From a virus, in IMG/VR virus record IMGVR_UViG_3300046694_000107, positions 1 through 53,975 of that record: a DNA stretch of 53,975 bases; one strand, 5' to 3'. This document shows positions 44,051 to 52,573 of the stretch, piece by piece. The notes beneath the pieces are model-generated. The model was given only the letters and a program-made list of their open reading frames with translations. It searched no databases and had not been told where the DNA came from. A program made the translations under genes and the position numbers. Within the stretch, counting starts at the first letter, position 1; every line of letters starts with the position of its first letter.

Positions 44051-44446
44051 ATGCTGACCGCTCAGCAATTGGCCGATGTTCGGCGCTTCGCCGGTTATCC
44101 GATGCTGGGCGATACCGTTGCCGATGACTCGCGAGACTTCGCTTACGGGTGGGTCTCGCCGGGCATCTGGATGACGCTGCAGCATCGACTTACGAATCTC
44201 CGGCCGGAAGAAGAAACGACGCTGACGACCGTTTATCTGACGCCGCTCTATGCGCTGGAAACTGCGATTTTCGGCGCCGGTGACAACCTCGACACCGATC
44301 AGGCTGCTGTCTGGACGCGCAACAAGAGCGAAGTCGCCGACCGGTCGAAGCTGTTCGACTCGTGGCGCCGCCGGATGTGCGGATTTCTCGGCTTCGCGCC
44401 GGGCCCGGCACTCGGAAACGGTGCGGGGCAGGTCATTCGGGGCTGA
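44051..44446 (+). CDS. Head-tail connector-like protein
   Basis: A 131-residue protein starting immediately after the previous stop. Q-L-A-D-V-R-R-F-A-G-Y-P-M-L-G near the N-terminus and helices such as Y-L-T-P-L-Y-A-L-E-T-A-I fit a gp6-type head-completion adaptor. Position supports it. Exact family undetermined. Confidence 0.65.
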   Translation: MLTAQQLADVRRFAGYPMLGDTVADDSRDFAYGWVSPGIWMTLQHRLTNLRPEEETTLTTVYLTPLYALETAIFGAGDNLDTDQAAVWTRNKSEVADRSKLFDSWRRRMCGFLGFAPGPALGNGAGQVIRG

Positions 44447-44447
44447 T

Positions 44448-45092
44448 ATGGACGGCGCAAAGATCCAGCAGAAGGTGTACCGCGGCTATGCCATCGCGGC
44501 CAGCAAGATCGGCACCGCGTATAGCCAATACCGGCCAGTCACGGCCGACATCACGGCGCTTCAGCCCATCTCGACGTCGCTGCTTGCGAGCTTCAACGCC
44601 GAGGACATGACGTACAGCCGCCCGAACAAGTACGCGAAGCCGACCTGGTACGCGCTGCTTGACGGCACGCAGACGCAGGTAGGCGACTACCTGGTCGGCG
44701 CGGAAGGCACGTTTTTCATTGCCGCGCAGCAGGCGCTGCTGCCGATCCTCGCGGTCGAGTGCAACCGCACGCTGTCGTTCGCGCGGCCGCAGGCGCAGTC
44801 TGACCTCGGCGCGGTGACGAACTACGAGGGCAACACGCCCGCGACGCAGACGCCGCTCGCTGCCGGCTGGCATGCCTCAGTGCTGCAAGGCACGAAGGGT
44901 GAGAAGAACGAGGTCGGGCTGCCGGGCGATGTTCGAAACCCATGGTGGTCGATCCTGTGCCCGGCGATTCCCGGCGTGACGCTGCGCACGACTGATCTCG
45001 CGTTCGACGATCTCGGCCGGCGCTACATCCTGTCGAGCGTTGAGCTTACGGATCTCGGCTATCGGATGACCGCACAACAGGCCCAGACATGA
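44448..45092 (+). CDS. Head completion / neck protein, hypothetical
   Basis: A 214-residue protein in the connector block. It begins with D-G-A-K-I-Q-Q-K-V-Y-R-G-Y-A-I-A-A. Later beta-rich segments include P-T-W-Y-A-L-L-D-G-T-Q-T-Q-V-G-D-Y-L-V and V-T-L-R-T-T-D-L-A-F-D-D-L-G-R-R-Y-I-L-S. Such D-G-x-x-Y / G-R-R-Y motifs are common in phage stopper proteins. It overlaps the following small gene by four bases. Confidence 0.62.
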   Translation: MDGAKIQQKVYRGYAIAASKIGTAYSQYRPVTADITALQPISTSLLASFNAEDMTYSRPNKYAKPTWYALLDGTQTQVGDYLVGAEGTFFIAAQQALLPILAVECNRTLSFARPQAQSDLGAVTNYEGNTPATQTPLAAGWHASVLQGTKGEKNEVGLPGDVRNPWWSILCPAIPGVTLRTTDLAFDDLGRRYILSSVELTDLGYRMTAQQAQT

Positions 45093-45277
45093 AAAATATG
45101 CGAATCGTTAGCGACGGCACTGCACTCGGCACGAAGGTATTCGACGCGGATGGCGTAGAAATAAACGGCTGCCTGACAAAAATCGAGTGGTCGATCGAGT
45201 CGGAGCGGCGCGTCGGCGCGGTGACATTGACGTATGAGTGCGTCGAGATTGATGCGGTGGGCGAAGCCGATGGCTGA
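45089..45277 (+). CDS. Small structural-region protein
   Basis: A 62-residue protein coupled by ATGA to its upstream neighbour and by an 8-base overlap to the next gene. R-I-V-S-D-G-T-A-L-G-T-K-V-F-D-A-D-G and V-T-L-T-Y-E-C-V-E-I suggest a beta-sandwich. Its role is unknown. Confidence 0.58.
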   Translation: MKNMRIVSDGTALGTKVFDADGVEINGCLTKIEWSIESERRVGAVTLTYECVEIDAVGEADG

Positions 45278-46112
45278 CATCAGCGAAGTTCAGACGACTA
45301 TCGTCGGCGTGATCGCGGCCGCGCTGTACCCGAACGGGACGAGCCAGCCATCGGCGATCGGCGCGCAGTGCCGCGTCGGTTCCGGTTGGCCCACATCGGC
45401 GCAACTCGACCCCGACCTCGCCGCCGGCAAGGTCAACGTGTCCGTCTACCCGACGAACATCGAGAAAAAGACCACGCGCTATCTCGACGCGTGGCAAACG
45501 GTGCTGCACAACGCGCCGACCGTGACATTGAGCCAGTCTGGCCAGACGATCACGGTCGGCGGCAGCATCCCGGCGACATTCTTCGCGCAGAACGTCGCGG
45601 TCATCATCGCAGGACACGCATTCACCTACGCGGTGCAGCCGAACGACGCGCTTTCGACTATCGCCAGTGCGCTTGCGACGCTGATCGCCGCGGTCTATCC
45701 GGGCGCGACGTCGAGCGGCGCAGTCATCACTCTGGCCGCGGGCACGCCGGCGCCAACGCTGCGCTCGGGTGGCTCGGGCACGGTGGCGAAAGAGGTCAAG
45801 CGTCAGTCGCGCGTGCTGCGCATCGTCATATGGGCACCGACACCGGCGCTGCGCGATGCAGCGGCCAAGGTGCTCGACCCGATGCTCGCGCAGATCAACT
45901 TCCTGTCGCTGCCTGACGGCTTCGGCGGGCGGCTGCTGTACCACAGTTCGGATGTCGTCGACCTGCAGGAGAAAGCGAACCTGTACCGGCGTGACCTCTG
46001 CTATTCGGTCGAGTATCCGACGACGATCTCGCAACAGGCGACCGACGTCGTGGTGACACAGACGAACCTGACCGATCCGAAGGGCGCGGTCATCAAGACC
46101 ATCATTTACTAG
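45270..46112 (+). CDS. Tail-completion / neck protein, hypothetical
   Basis: A 280-residue protein from the ATG at 45270. An internal beta-rich section (T-V-T-L-S-Q-S-G-Q-T-I-T-V-G-G-S-I) resembles an Ig-like insertion between the N-terminal and C-terminal halves. P-A-L-R-D-A-A-A-K-V-L-D-P-M-L-A lies in the second half. It precedes the sheath gene, so tail terminator or neck is likely. The family is not certain. Confidence 0.6.
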   Translation: MADISEVQTTIVGVIAAALYPNGTSQPSAIGAQCRVGSGWPTSAQLDPDLAAGKVNVSVYPTNIEKKTTRYLDAWQTVLHNAPTVTLSQSGQTITVGGSIPATFFAQNVAVIIAGHAFTYAVQPNDALSTIASALATLIAAVYPGATSSGAVITLAAGTPAPTLRSGGSGTVAKEVKRQSRVLRIVIWAPTPALRDAAAKVLDPMLAQINFLSLPDGFGGRLLYHSSDVVDLQEKANLYRRDLCYSVEYPTTISQQATDVVVTQTNLTDPKGAVIKTIIY

Positions 46113-46120
46113 GAGCCGTC

Positions 46121-46282
46121 ATGGCTGACAAACAGGCCGCCGCGAAGGCGGATTTCGTGCTCGTCGTGGTTCATCCCTTCGGCGACTACGAGCGCGGCGC
46201 GCGCATCGAATCGGCTGATGAAGTAGCCAAGGTGCTCGCCGGCGAAAACGCGGGACACGTCGTCAAGACGGCCGCGCAGTAA
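46121..46282 (+). CDS. Small hypothetical protein before the sheath
   Basis: A 53-residue protein with AGGAG ahead of its ATG. It is basic at the start and acidic later: A-D-F-V-L-V-V-V-H-P-F-G-D-Y-E-R-G-A-R-I ... V-L-A-G-E-N-A-G-H-V-V. It is compact and likely beta-alpha. Unknown role. Confidence 0.62.
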   Translation: MADKQAAAKADFVLVVVHPFGDYERGARIESADEVAKVLAGENAGHVVKTAAQ

Positions 46283-46303
46283 CACCACATCAACGCTGAG
46301 AAA

Positions 46304-46330
46304 GCCACCTTCGCGGCGGCTTTTTCTTTT
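46304..46330 (+). terminator. Terminator before the sheath gene
   Basis: GCCACC (46304-46309) and GGCGGC (46315-46320) form a hairpin with one mismatch, followed by TTTTTCTTTT. Confidence 0.7.
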
Positions 46331-46342
46331 GGAGTTTCGCAT

Positions 46343-47899
46343 ATGCCGATCTACCAGGCAGGGCAATTGAACGTCACCGCGCTAAACGCGCCTGGCGTCT
46401 ACCTGCAAATTCAACCGCCGCCCCCGATCATCAACGGCGTGGCAACCAATCTGCTCGGCCTGGTCGGTATCGGCTCGTGGGGTCCGGTCAACAGCGCAAC
46501 GCTGATCGGATCCGGCAACGACCAGGCCAACTGGCTCGGCTCGCCGCAGGTTCGCAAATACGACCTGTCGACGGCTGTGCAAGTGGCCCTCGCCGGCGGC
46601 GCCAACGCGATTCAGTACGTGCGCGTCACGGACGGCACCGACGTCGCCGCAAGCTGCGCCGTGAAAGACACGGCAGGCACAATCACCGGTCTGACGCTGA
46701 CGGCGATCTACACCGGCACGATCGGCAACACGCTGACGGCTGCGATCACGACCGGCACTGCGGCATCGAGCTACAAACTCACGCTGACGCGCCCCGGCTT
46801 CACTCCGGAAGTGTTCGACAACGTCACCGGCACTGCCGGGGCGCTGTGGACAGCATTCGTCAACGCCGTGAACCTCGGCACGTCGGCGCGCGGTTCGTCG
46901 CAACTGTTCGTCGCAACGATCGGCACTTCGACTGCGCTCCCGAGCGTCGTCAACACGTTCACCTCGACGGGCGGCCTCGACGGCACGACGACGCTTACCG
47001 ATGCCGTTCTGCTCGGCACGGACGGCACGAGCGCAACCCGCAAGGGTATGTTTGCGCTGCGCAGTTCGGGCGTGCAGGTTGCGACGCTGATCGATCACAC
47101 CGATTCGACCGCATGGTCGTCCATCCTCGCGTTCGCTCTGTCCGAAGGCATCTACTTCGGCGTGCAGGGCGCGTCCGGTTCGTCGTACACGACGGTTTCT
47201 ACCGGCCTGAACACCGCGGGCGCTGATGGCTACGGCCTGAAGGTGTTCGTCGGCGACTGGATCTACTGGCAGGACAACACGAACGGCGTGCAGCGCCTGC
47301 TCGGTCCGACGACGTTCTGGGCGCCCAATCAGGCATCCATGGCGCCGCACCTGTCGAGCCTGAACGATCCGATCTTCGGCATCGCCAGCACGCAGCGCGT
47401 CGCGCAGAAGAACCAGTACAGCCAGGCCGAAATCGGTCAGGTGTCGGTGTCGCGCCTCGATGTCATCACGAACCCGTCACCGGGCGGCAACTACTACGCG
47501 TGCCAGACCGGCAAGAACGCATCGAGCAACCCGGCGACGTGCGGCGACAACTACACGCGGATGACGAACTATCTCGCGCTGACGTTGTCGGCGGCGTTCG
47601 GTTACGTGATCGGCAAGCCGCAGACGACCGACCTTCGCAATCAGGCGAAGTCGGCGATGCAGGCGTTTCTGTCGAACCTGTGGAACGTCGGCTACATCGG
47701 CGACGTGAACAACCCGCAAGCGGTGCCGTACACGGTGGTGATCGACAAGACGAACAACAGCGATCAGGCGGTGGCCAACGGCTACATGACGGCGAACGTG
47801 ACGGTCAAGTATCTCTCGATCGTCTTCTACTTCGTCATCAACCTGCAAGGCGGCCAGACGGTTGTCGTGAAGTCTTCGAGCAGCGTCTCGGCAGGCTAA
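46343..47899 (+). CDS. Contractile tail sheath protein
   Basis: A 518-residue sheath protein. It starts near A-P-G-V-Y-L-Q-I-Q-P-P-P-P, as in the family, where the chain threads to neighbouring subunits. A middle domain is beta-rich and S/T/G-rich. The conserved C-terminal domain comprises V-S-R-L-D-V-I-T-N-P, R-M-T-N-Y-L-A-L-T-L, and a final strand region with V-K-Y-L-S-I-V-F-Y-F-V-I-N-L. It identifies the virion as a myovirus. It would contract on infection. Confidence 0.92.
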   Translation: MPIYQAGQLNVTALNAPGVYLQIQPPPPIINGVATNLLGLVGIGSWGPVNSATLIGSGNDQANWLGSPQVRKYDLSTAVQVALAGGANAIQYVRVTDGTDVAASCAVKDTAGTITGLTLTAIYTGTIGNTLTAAITTGTAASSYKLTLTRPGFTPEVFDNVTGTAGALWTAFVNAVNLGTSARGSSQLFVATIGTSTALPSVVNTFTSTGGLDGTTTLTDAVLLGTDGTSATRKGMFALRSSGVQVATLIDHTDSTAWSSILAFALSEGIYFGVQGASGSSYTTVSTGLNTAGADGYGLKVFVGDWIYWQDNTNGVQRLLGPTTFWAPNQASMAPHLSSLNDPIFGIASTQRVAQKNQYSQAEIGQVSVSRLDVITNPSPGGNYYACQTGKNASSNPATCGDNYTRMTNYLALTLSAAFGYVIGKPQTTDLRNQAKSAMQAFLSNLWNVGYIGDVNNPQAVPYTVVIDKTNNSDQAVANGYMTANVTVKYLSIVFYFVINLQGGQTVVVKSSSSVSAG

Positions 47900-47921
47900 G
47901 CCGCACTTTCAACAGCACATG

Positions 47922-47946
47922 AGCGCCTTCGGGCGCTTTTCTTTTT
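47922..47946 (+). terminator. Terminator between sheath and tube genes
   Basis: AGCGCC (47922-47927) and GGCGCT (47932-47937) pair around TTCG, followed by a T-rich tract. It could set tube levels apart from sheath levels. Confidence 0.8.
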
Positions 47947-47960
47947 CATAGGTGCGACTC

Positions 47961-48392
47961 ATGCCTGTAAATGGCTTTACCGTAGGCCGCGATTACGCGG
48001 TCAATGTGCAGACGCCGAGCGGTCCGATCCAGTTCAACCTCGTGACCAAGTTCACGAAAAAGCAGGATCTGATCGACAAGAAGATCAAAGGTCTCGACGG
48101 CCGCACGCGTCACGTCGTGTTTCCCGATGGCTGGAATGGCACGTTCGAGATCGAACGCCAAGACAGCACGGTCGACGACTTCTTCGCCGCGCAGGAAGCT
48201 GCTTATTACGCCGGCCAGAACAACCTGACCTCGACGATCACCGAAACGATCACCGAAGTCAGCGGCGCGATCTCGCAATACCAGTACGCGAACGTCATTC
48301 TGAAGTTTCCGAACCCGGGCGACGCCGCCGGCGACGAGACGGTGAAGATGACCGTCGACTGGCTCGCTGAGCGCCGCCTCAAGCTCGCGTAA
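47961..48392 (+). CDS. Tail tube protein
   Basis: A 143-residue protein following the sheath gene. M-P-V-N-G-F-T-V-G-R-D-Y-A-V-N-V, F-N-L-V-T-K-F-T-K-K and D-G-W-N-G-T-F-E-I-E-R form the beta-barrel. The last strand is V-K-M-T-V-D-W-L. Size and place suit the inner tube of a contractile tail, through which DNA passes. The family is not named with certainty. Confidence 0.8.
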   Translation: MPVNGFTVGRDYAVNVQTPSGPIQFNLVTKFTKKQDLIDKKIKGLDGRTRHVVFPDGWNGTFEIERQDSTVDDFFAAQEAAYYAGQNNLTSTITETITEVSGAISQYQYANVILKFPNPGDAAGDETVKMTVDWLAERRLKLA

Positions 48393-48446
48393 TCCATGCG
48401 GCCGGCCTGACGTCGGCCGCATCCCGAAAACTCTCACCTAAAAGCC

Positions 48447-48830
48447 ATGGCAAAACTCACTGTGAAGCAGGACGGACAAGGCGAGACGCCGAGTTCGGCA
48501 ATCGTCAAGCAAGCCGCCGCGCGCGTGGTCATCGAATCGGCCAATGGTCATTCGATCGCGCTGCAAAAACCCGGCGTTCTGGCGCAGTTCCGACTCGTGA
48601 AGATCCTCGGCAAATCGGCCGAAAACACGGTCTACGTGCAAATGGTTCTGCCGCTGACCTACGTTGTCGAGATCGACGGCGTGCCGGTCAGCCAGCCGAA
48701 CAGCGAGCGCGAAATCGAGGCGCTGATCACCCGTCTGGATGAAGAGGGCGTCGCCGCGGTGATGCAGGGCGTGCAAGAAAACTTTGGCGCACAGAGCGCC
48801 GATGAGACGCGAGACGCGATAAAAAACTAG
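48447..48830 (+). CDS. Tail assembly chaperone, upstream frame
   Basis: A 127-residue protein between tube and tape measure, the place of gpE/gpG chaperones. It is acidic and helical at the C-terminal half. Its last codons, ATA AAA AAC, overlap a canonical -1 slippery heptamer right before the TAG. A fraction of ribosomes would shift and continue into the next frame, giving a longer product. Known of such chaperones: they coat the tape measure and are absent from the virion. Confidence 0.8.
   Translation: MAKLTVKQDGQGETPSSAIVKQAAARVVIESANGHSIALQKPGVLAQFRLVKILGKSAENTVYVQMVLPLTYVVEIDGVPVSQPNSEREIEALITRLDEEGVAAVMQGVQENFGAQSADETRDAIKN
48821..48827 (+). other. Programmed -1 ribosomal frameshift site (A_AAA_AAC)
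   Basis: The heptamer A AAA AAC is in the correct register (codons AAA AAC) directly before the stop TAG (48828). After a -1 shift, reading passes CTA GTC into ATG at 48833, the start of the next frame, without stop. This makes a fused product of about 184 residues. Confidence 0.8.
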
Positions 48831-48832
48831 TC

Positions 48833-49000
48833 ATGTCGGTCCCGATCAGCGAAGCACTCTGGCTCGTGAAAAATAACGTCCCGTTTGACGTTGCCTTCGC
48901 GCTGGATGACGTGACGCGCGCGGCGTTCTCAATCAAGTTCTCGGAATTCGAAGGGCACAAATTCAACTTCGAGAACATGGCTTTTGAGGAGCCGAAATGA
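48833..49000 (+). CDS. Tail assembly chaperone, frameshift extension
   Basis: A 55-residue frame beginning three bases after the previous stop. There is no RBS of its own, but it is in frame with the -1 shift product. S-V-P-I-S-E-A-L-W-L-V-K-N-N-V-P-F-D-V-A-F-A-L opens it, and it ends F-E-N-M-A-F-E-E-P-K. In related phages the equivalent domain (GT-type) binds the tape measure. Probably made only as the fusion. Confidence 0.78.
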   Translation: MSVPISEALWLVKNNVPFDVAFALDDVTRAAFSIKFSEFEGHKFNFENMAFEEPK

Positions 49001-49488
49001 AGGAATTCACGAGCCTTGGGCAGTTCGCGCGGCACCTTGCCACGCTCGAAGTCGCTGTGGCGCTTGAATTGCGCCGCGGGCTAGATGAAGTGGCAACGGC
49101 TGTGCGCGACAAGGCGAAAGACGAGATCGGCTCGTATCAGGCTGCAATCGGTCCTTTCCCGGCATGGGCGCAACTCGCTGAATCGACGGTCGAAGATCGC
49201 GTAGCAAAAGGGTATTCGCCGGATCAACCGCTGTTGCGGTCGGGTGAAATGCGCGATTCGATCGGGAAGGATGTTTCTGGCATAGAGGCGACTATCGGCT
49301 CAACGAGCCAAGTCGCTGTCTATCAGGAACTCGGGACCGACAAGATTCCGCCGCGCCCATTCCTCGGGCCGGCTGTGCTGCATAACGAGGCGCTCATCAA
49401 GCGCATCCTCGGCAAAGCGTTCATTGCCGGGTTGTTGGGGCGCGGAAACCTGCCGCGCTCGCTCGGATATGACACGAAGATCGACTAG
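48997..49488 (+). CDS. Tail completion protein (HK97 gp10-like)
   Basis: A 163-residue protein starting inside the previous gene's stop (ATGA). Helical N-terminus, then P-L-L-R-S-G-E-M-R-D-S-I, V-A-V-Y-Q-E-L-G-T-D-K-I-P-P-R-P-F-L-G-P-A. Both motifs are signatures of the gp10 / minor tail completion family. It caps the tail at the head-proximal end or assists joining. Confidence 0.85.
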   Translation: MKEFTSLGQFARHLATLEVAVALELRRGLDEVATAVRDKAKDEIGSYQAAIGPFPAWAQLAESTVEDRVAKGYSPDQPLLRSGEMRDSIGKDVSGIEATIGSTSQVAVYQELGTDKIPPRPFLGPAVLHNEALIKRILGKAFIAGLLGRGNLPRSLGYDTKID

Positions 49489-49727
49489 CCGGTAATGAGC
49501 GACCAGGCAATCAGGCCGAGCAGGAAAAGCACGATTACGCCGATTGCGAGGCCGCCAAGGCTTATCAGGATGGTGTCGACGCGGCTCCAGATCGGCATCG
49601 CATGAGCGAATCGAATCGGCGCCCGCAACTTGCCGGCGTCGGTAGTCGCCCGGATCGACGGGTACTGGACGGATTCAAAGCGATCCGCCGCCCATTCATG
49701 CAGGCGATATTTAAGAGAGCGTTTCAT
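49485..49727 (-). CDS. Antisense small membrane protein (moron-like)
   Basis: An 80-residue minus-strand protein. The ATG at 49727 lies in a CATG shared with the tape-measure ATG at 49726, so the two starts are back to back. AAGG is nine bases upstream. A polar, basic N-terminus (M-K-R-S-L-K-Y-R-L-H-E-W-A-A-D-R-F) precedes one C-terminal transmembrane segment (I-L-I-S-L-G-G-L-A-I-G-V-I-V-L-F-L-L-G-L-I-A-W). Its isolation in the late operon suggests independent expression, for instance in the lysogen. Confidence 0.6.
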   Translation of the reverse strand: MKRSLKYRLHEWAADRFESVQYPSIRATTDAGKLRAPIRFAHAMPIWSRVDTILISLGGLAIGVIVLFLLGLIAWSLITG

Positions 49728-51609
49728 GTTCGAAGCCTTTAAGATCGGCGTCAAAATTAGCCTGATCAACCATGCCGCACTCGGCTTGGCTGCGCTAGGC
49801 AAGGATTTCATGCGCACGGAGGCGCAGGCCGCTGCACTCCAGAAGCGTATCGATAGTATCAACAAACAGGCCATGAAGGGCGGCCTGATGCTCGGATTGG
49901 GCGCCGGTATCGCTGGCATGCTCAAAGGCCCATACGAGCAGGCGAAGAAGCTCGAGCAGGAGCGCCAGAAGTTCACGGCGCTGAACCTGTCTTCTTCAGA
50001 TAATGCTCAGGCGTTTGCGCAGGCGCAGATGCTGGCGCACAAGAACCTCGGTTCGACCATAGCAGACAATATCAGCCTGATCCGCGATCTGCATACGGCT
50101 TTTGGTGATCTACCGCACGCAATCGGCATGTCTGAGGACTTTCAGAAGTTCTCCATCATGGCGCGCGTGCAGAACGACGGCAAGCCAGTAGAAGGGCTCG
50201 TCTACAACGCCGTGAAGGCGCTCGAACACCGCGGCGACCGCTTAACGCAGCATCCTGACGCGATGCGCGACGAGTTGGCTCGCATGTCGCAGGTGTACAC
50301 CGGATCGGGTGGCAAGGTGTCGCCAAGCGACTTCTTCCACGCGTCGCAAACCGGCAAGATGGCGTACACCATGTACGACAAGGACTTTTTGTACGGTCCT
50401 TTTGCGGCATACATGCAAGCGAAAAGCGGCCCGACCGCTGGCACGTCAGGCATGACGGCATTCAGTTCGCTCGTCGGCGGCCACATGGACAACAAGGCGA
50501 AGGGTTTTCTCGCTTCGCTCGGACTGCTGCAAATCGGTGTCAGCCCCGATCAGGTAAAGCTGATCAATGAGTCGATCAACAAGCTGCCACTCAGCGCGAA
50601 GGAAAAGGCAAATCTTCGCAAGGCTGAGATGCCCGTCACTGGCGGGTTGCGATCGGACCTGATTTCACAGTTCTCGCATCGCCCGGATCAGTTTGTACAG
50701 AACGTGCTGGCGCCTGCTATTCGCAAGCGCTACGGCATGGATCTGAGCAATGAGCAAGTCGCTGAAATGCTAGCGTCGAAGTTCAATCGGTCGACCGGAG
50801 ACTTCCTCGGTGAGTTGATCGTCAACGGCATGAAGTTCGCGAAGGACTCGCGGATTTTCAGCAACGCAAAGGACTATTCGAGCGGCTATCAGCAGTACAT
50901 CAAGTCTCCAGAAGGCGCGGAGATTGCCGCAGAAGCGGCATGGACAAACTTCCTGGCCATGTTCGGCTCTGTTTATCTTCCCGTCATCACTGGCGGGTTG
51001 CTGAAGCTGGCGGGTGCGTTGGATGGCCTGTCGAAGACGGTTGAGGCGCATCCAGCGATGTTCCGCGCGCTCGCGTATGCGCTGATCGGCCTCTCCGGAT
51101 CGCTGATGTTCAGAGGCACAGTGCTGATCCTCACTGCGGCGCTTCGCGGCCTCGGGCTGGCAATGACTATGCAGGCTGCTGGCGGCGCTGTTGGTTTGGC
51201 GCGCATCACTGCGATGATCGGCGGCGCAAGCAAGTTTTCGCTGTTCGGCGCAATCGGGATGCTCGCCAACCCGATCGGTATTGCTGTTCTCGCGCTCGGC
51301 ACGCTCGTCGCGGCGGCTTACGCGTTCCGGCCGCTGAGCCAATCCGAGGTCGATGGCGTCAAGACTGATGGCGGCGTCAAGCTATCCGCTGATGCACAGG
51401 CGCGGATCGACGCCGGCGCACTCGGCAACGGGCCGAATGTCCGCCCTGGCGGGGGCGCTCCAAACGTGACCGTGCATGCGGTGATGGACGGCACGCCGAT
51501 TCACACGAAGGTCGTCCAGACGATTGTGCGTAAGACGTCGTCGTCGCTCGGAACCGGCTTCTTCGACCCGAATGCGTCGCCGATGAACCAATTCGTAACC
51601 GGACACTGA
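49726..51609 (+). CDS. Tape measure protein
   Basis: A 627-residue protein from the ATG at 49726. Long helical N-terminal part with K-R-I-D-S-I-N-K-Q-A-M-K, G-G-L-M-L-G-L-G-A-G-I-A-G-M, and several hydrophobic patches at about 415-440 and 470-560 typical of phage tape measures. It is short for the family and predicts a short tail, of order 90-100 nm by the usual rule of about 1.5 angstrom per residue. C-terminus has P-N-V-T-V-H-A-V-M. Follows the chaperones as expected. Confidence 0.88.
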   Translation: MFEAFKIGVKISLINHAALGLAALGKDFMRTEAQAAALQKRIDSINKQAMKGGLMLGLGAGIAGMLKGPYEQAKKLEQERQKFTALNLSSSDNAQAFAQAQMLAHKNLGSTIADNISLIRDLHTAFGDLPHAIGMSEDFQKFSIMARVQNDGKPVEGLVYNAVKALEHRGDRLTQHPDAMRDELARMSQVYTGSGGKVSPSDFFHASQTGKMAYTMYDKDFLYGPFAAYMQAKSGPTAGTSGMTAFSSLVGGHMDNKAKGFLASLGLLQIGVSPDQVKLINESINKLPLSAKEKANLRKAEMPVTGGLRSDLISQFSHRPDQFVQNVLAPAIRKRYGMDLSNEQVAEMLASKFNRSTGDFLGELIVNGMKFAKDSRIFSNAKDYSSGYQQYIKSPEGAEIAAEAAWTNFLAMFGSVYLPVITGGLLKLAGALDGLSKTVEAHPAMFRALAYALIGLSGSLMFRGTVLILTAALRGLGLAMTMQAAGGAVGLARITAMIGGASKFSLFGAIGMLANPIGIAVLALGTLVAAAYAFRPLSQSEVDGVKTDGGVKLSADAQARIDAGALGNGPNVRPGGGAPNVTVHAVMDGTPIHTKVVQTIVRKTSSSLGTGFFDPNASPMNQFVTGH

Positions 51610-51610
51610 T

Positions 51611-52573
51611 ATGGCTGTAGTTCTGCAGCTCGGCGACTTCACGTTTTCCGAGTACGAGATCCCTGAGCGGATCACGATGGAAACCGCGATTGGCGTCGTC
51701 GTCCGCAAGATGGTCGGCGGCGCCCGCAACATCAACATGATGGGCTATGACCCGGCGCCGCTGAAGTGGTCCGGGATGCTGCTCGGCGACAACGCCCTGC
51801 AGCGCGCGAGCACGCTCAAGCAGATGGCGCTCGCGCAAAAGATGCTGACGCTGACGTTCAGCCAGTACAGCTACTCGGTCGTGATCCGCCGGTTCATCGA
51901 GGACTTCGCGCGCGAGTTCGAGATTTACTACCAGATCGAGCTCGAAGTCGTGGCCGACAACGCCGCGCAGGGGCCGACAGTCGCGCCCGGCATCGATACG
52001 CTGATCGGCGCGGACATCTCGACCGCGAACGGCATCTGCTCGAGCATCGGCAATGCGGGCCTGACGTCCAGCATGGGGGCGCTCACAACCGCAATCGGCG
52101 CGGTGTCGAGCTTTGCGACGGCGGCGAAAAGCACGCTTCAGACGGTGCTCGCGCCGCTCGCGCAGGCTCAGGCGCAGGTCAGTACGCTGATCGCCGCCGG
52201 CGAGAACACGCTGCAGAGTGTGTCGACGGTCGGCGGCCTACTGCCGAACAATCCGATCGCACAGCAGGTCTCGAAACTGAGCGCCCAGGTCAACACCATG
52301 ACGCAGCAGCCGCAGTTGCTGACGCTGCAGGGCGTGCTCTCGCGCATCAGCACAAACATCGGAACCATCGGGTCGGCGTCGAAGACTGTCACGGTCGTGG
52401 GCGGCAACCTCTACGACATGGCGGCCAAGTATTACAAGGACGCGACCGGGTGGGTGGCGATCTCCAAGGCCAATCCGGCGCTCGGTGGCGATCCGAACAT
52501 CAACGGCACGCAGAACATAGCGCTGCCGCCCACGAACAACGCCGCGGCAGCGGACGGAGTAGCGAATGCCTAA
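51611..52573 (+). CDS. Tail protein with LysM-like C-terminal domain
   Basis: A 320-residue protein. The N-terminal part (about 1-115) has F-T-F-S-E-Y-E-I-P-E-R-I and W-S-G-M-L-L-G-D-N-A, then the helical Q-V-like region rich in T, A and S. The last 55 residues form a LysM-type fold: V-V-G-G-N-L-Y-D-M-A-A-K-Y-Y-K-D-A-T-G-W-V-A-I-S-K-A-N-P. Such proteins (T4 gp53-like) lie at the baseplate hub in myoviruses, where LysM binds peptidoglycan or baseplate partners. It overlaps the hub gene by eight bases. Confidence 0.78.
   Translation: MAVVLQLGDFTFSEYEIPERITMETAIGVVVRKMVGGARNINMMGYDPAPLKWSGMLLGDNALQRASTLKQMALAQKMLTLTFSQYSYSVVIRRFIEDFAREFEIYYQIELEVVADNAAQGPTVAPGIDTLIGADISTANGICSSIGNAGLTSSMGALTTAIGAVSSFATAAKSTLQTVLAPLAQAQAQVSTLIAAGENTLQSVSTVGGLLPNNPIAQQVSKLSAQVNTMTQQPQLLTLQGVLSRISTNIGTIGSASKTVTVVGGNLYDMAAKYYKDATGWVAISKANPALGGDPNINGTQNIALPPTNNAAAADGVANA

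Noticed and set aside
45108-46034. Minus-strand ORF of 308 codons
   Set aside because: Shadow of the neck gene, which has overlapping ATG/TGA coupling with its neighbours on the plus strand.
46382-47350. Minus-strand ORF of 322 codons
   Set aside because: Antisense to the sheath gene, rich in R, A and V, no start signals.
49853-49862. GATAC-like sequence within the tape-measure gene
   Set aside because: The half sites are direct and in coding sequence without a promoter; likely chance.
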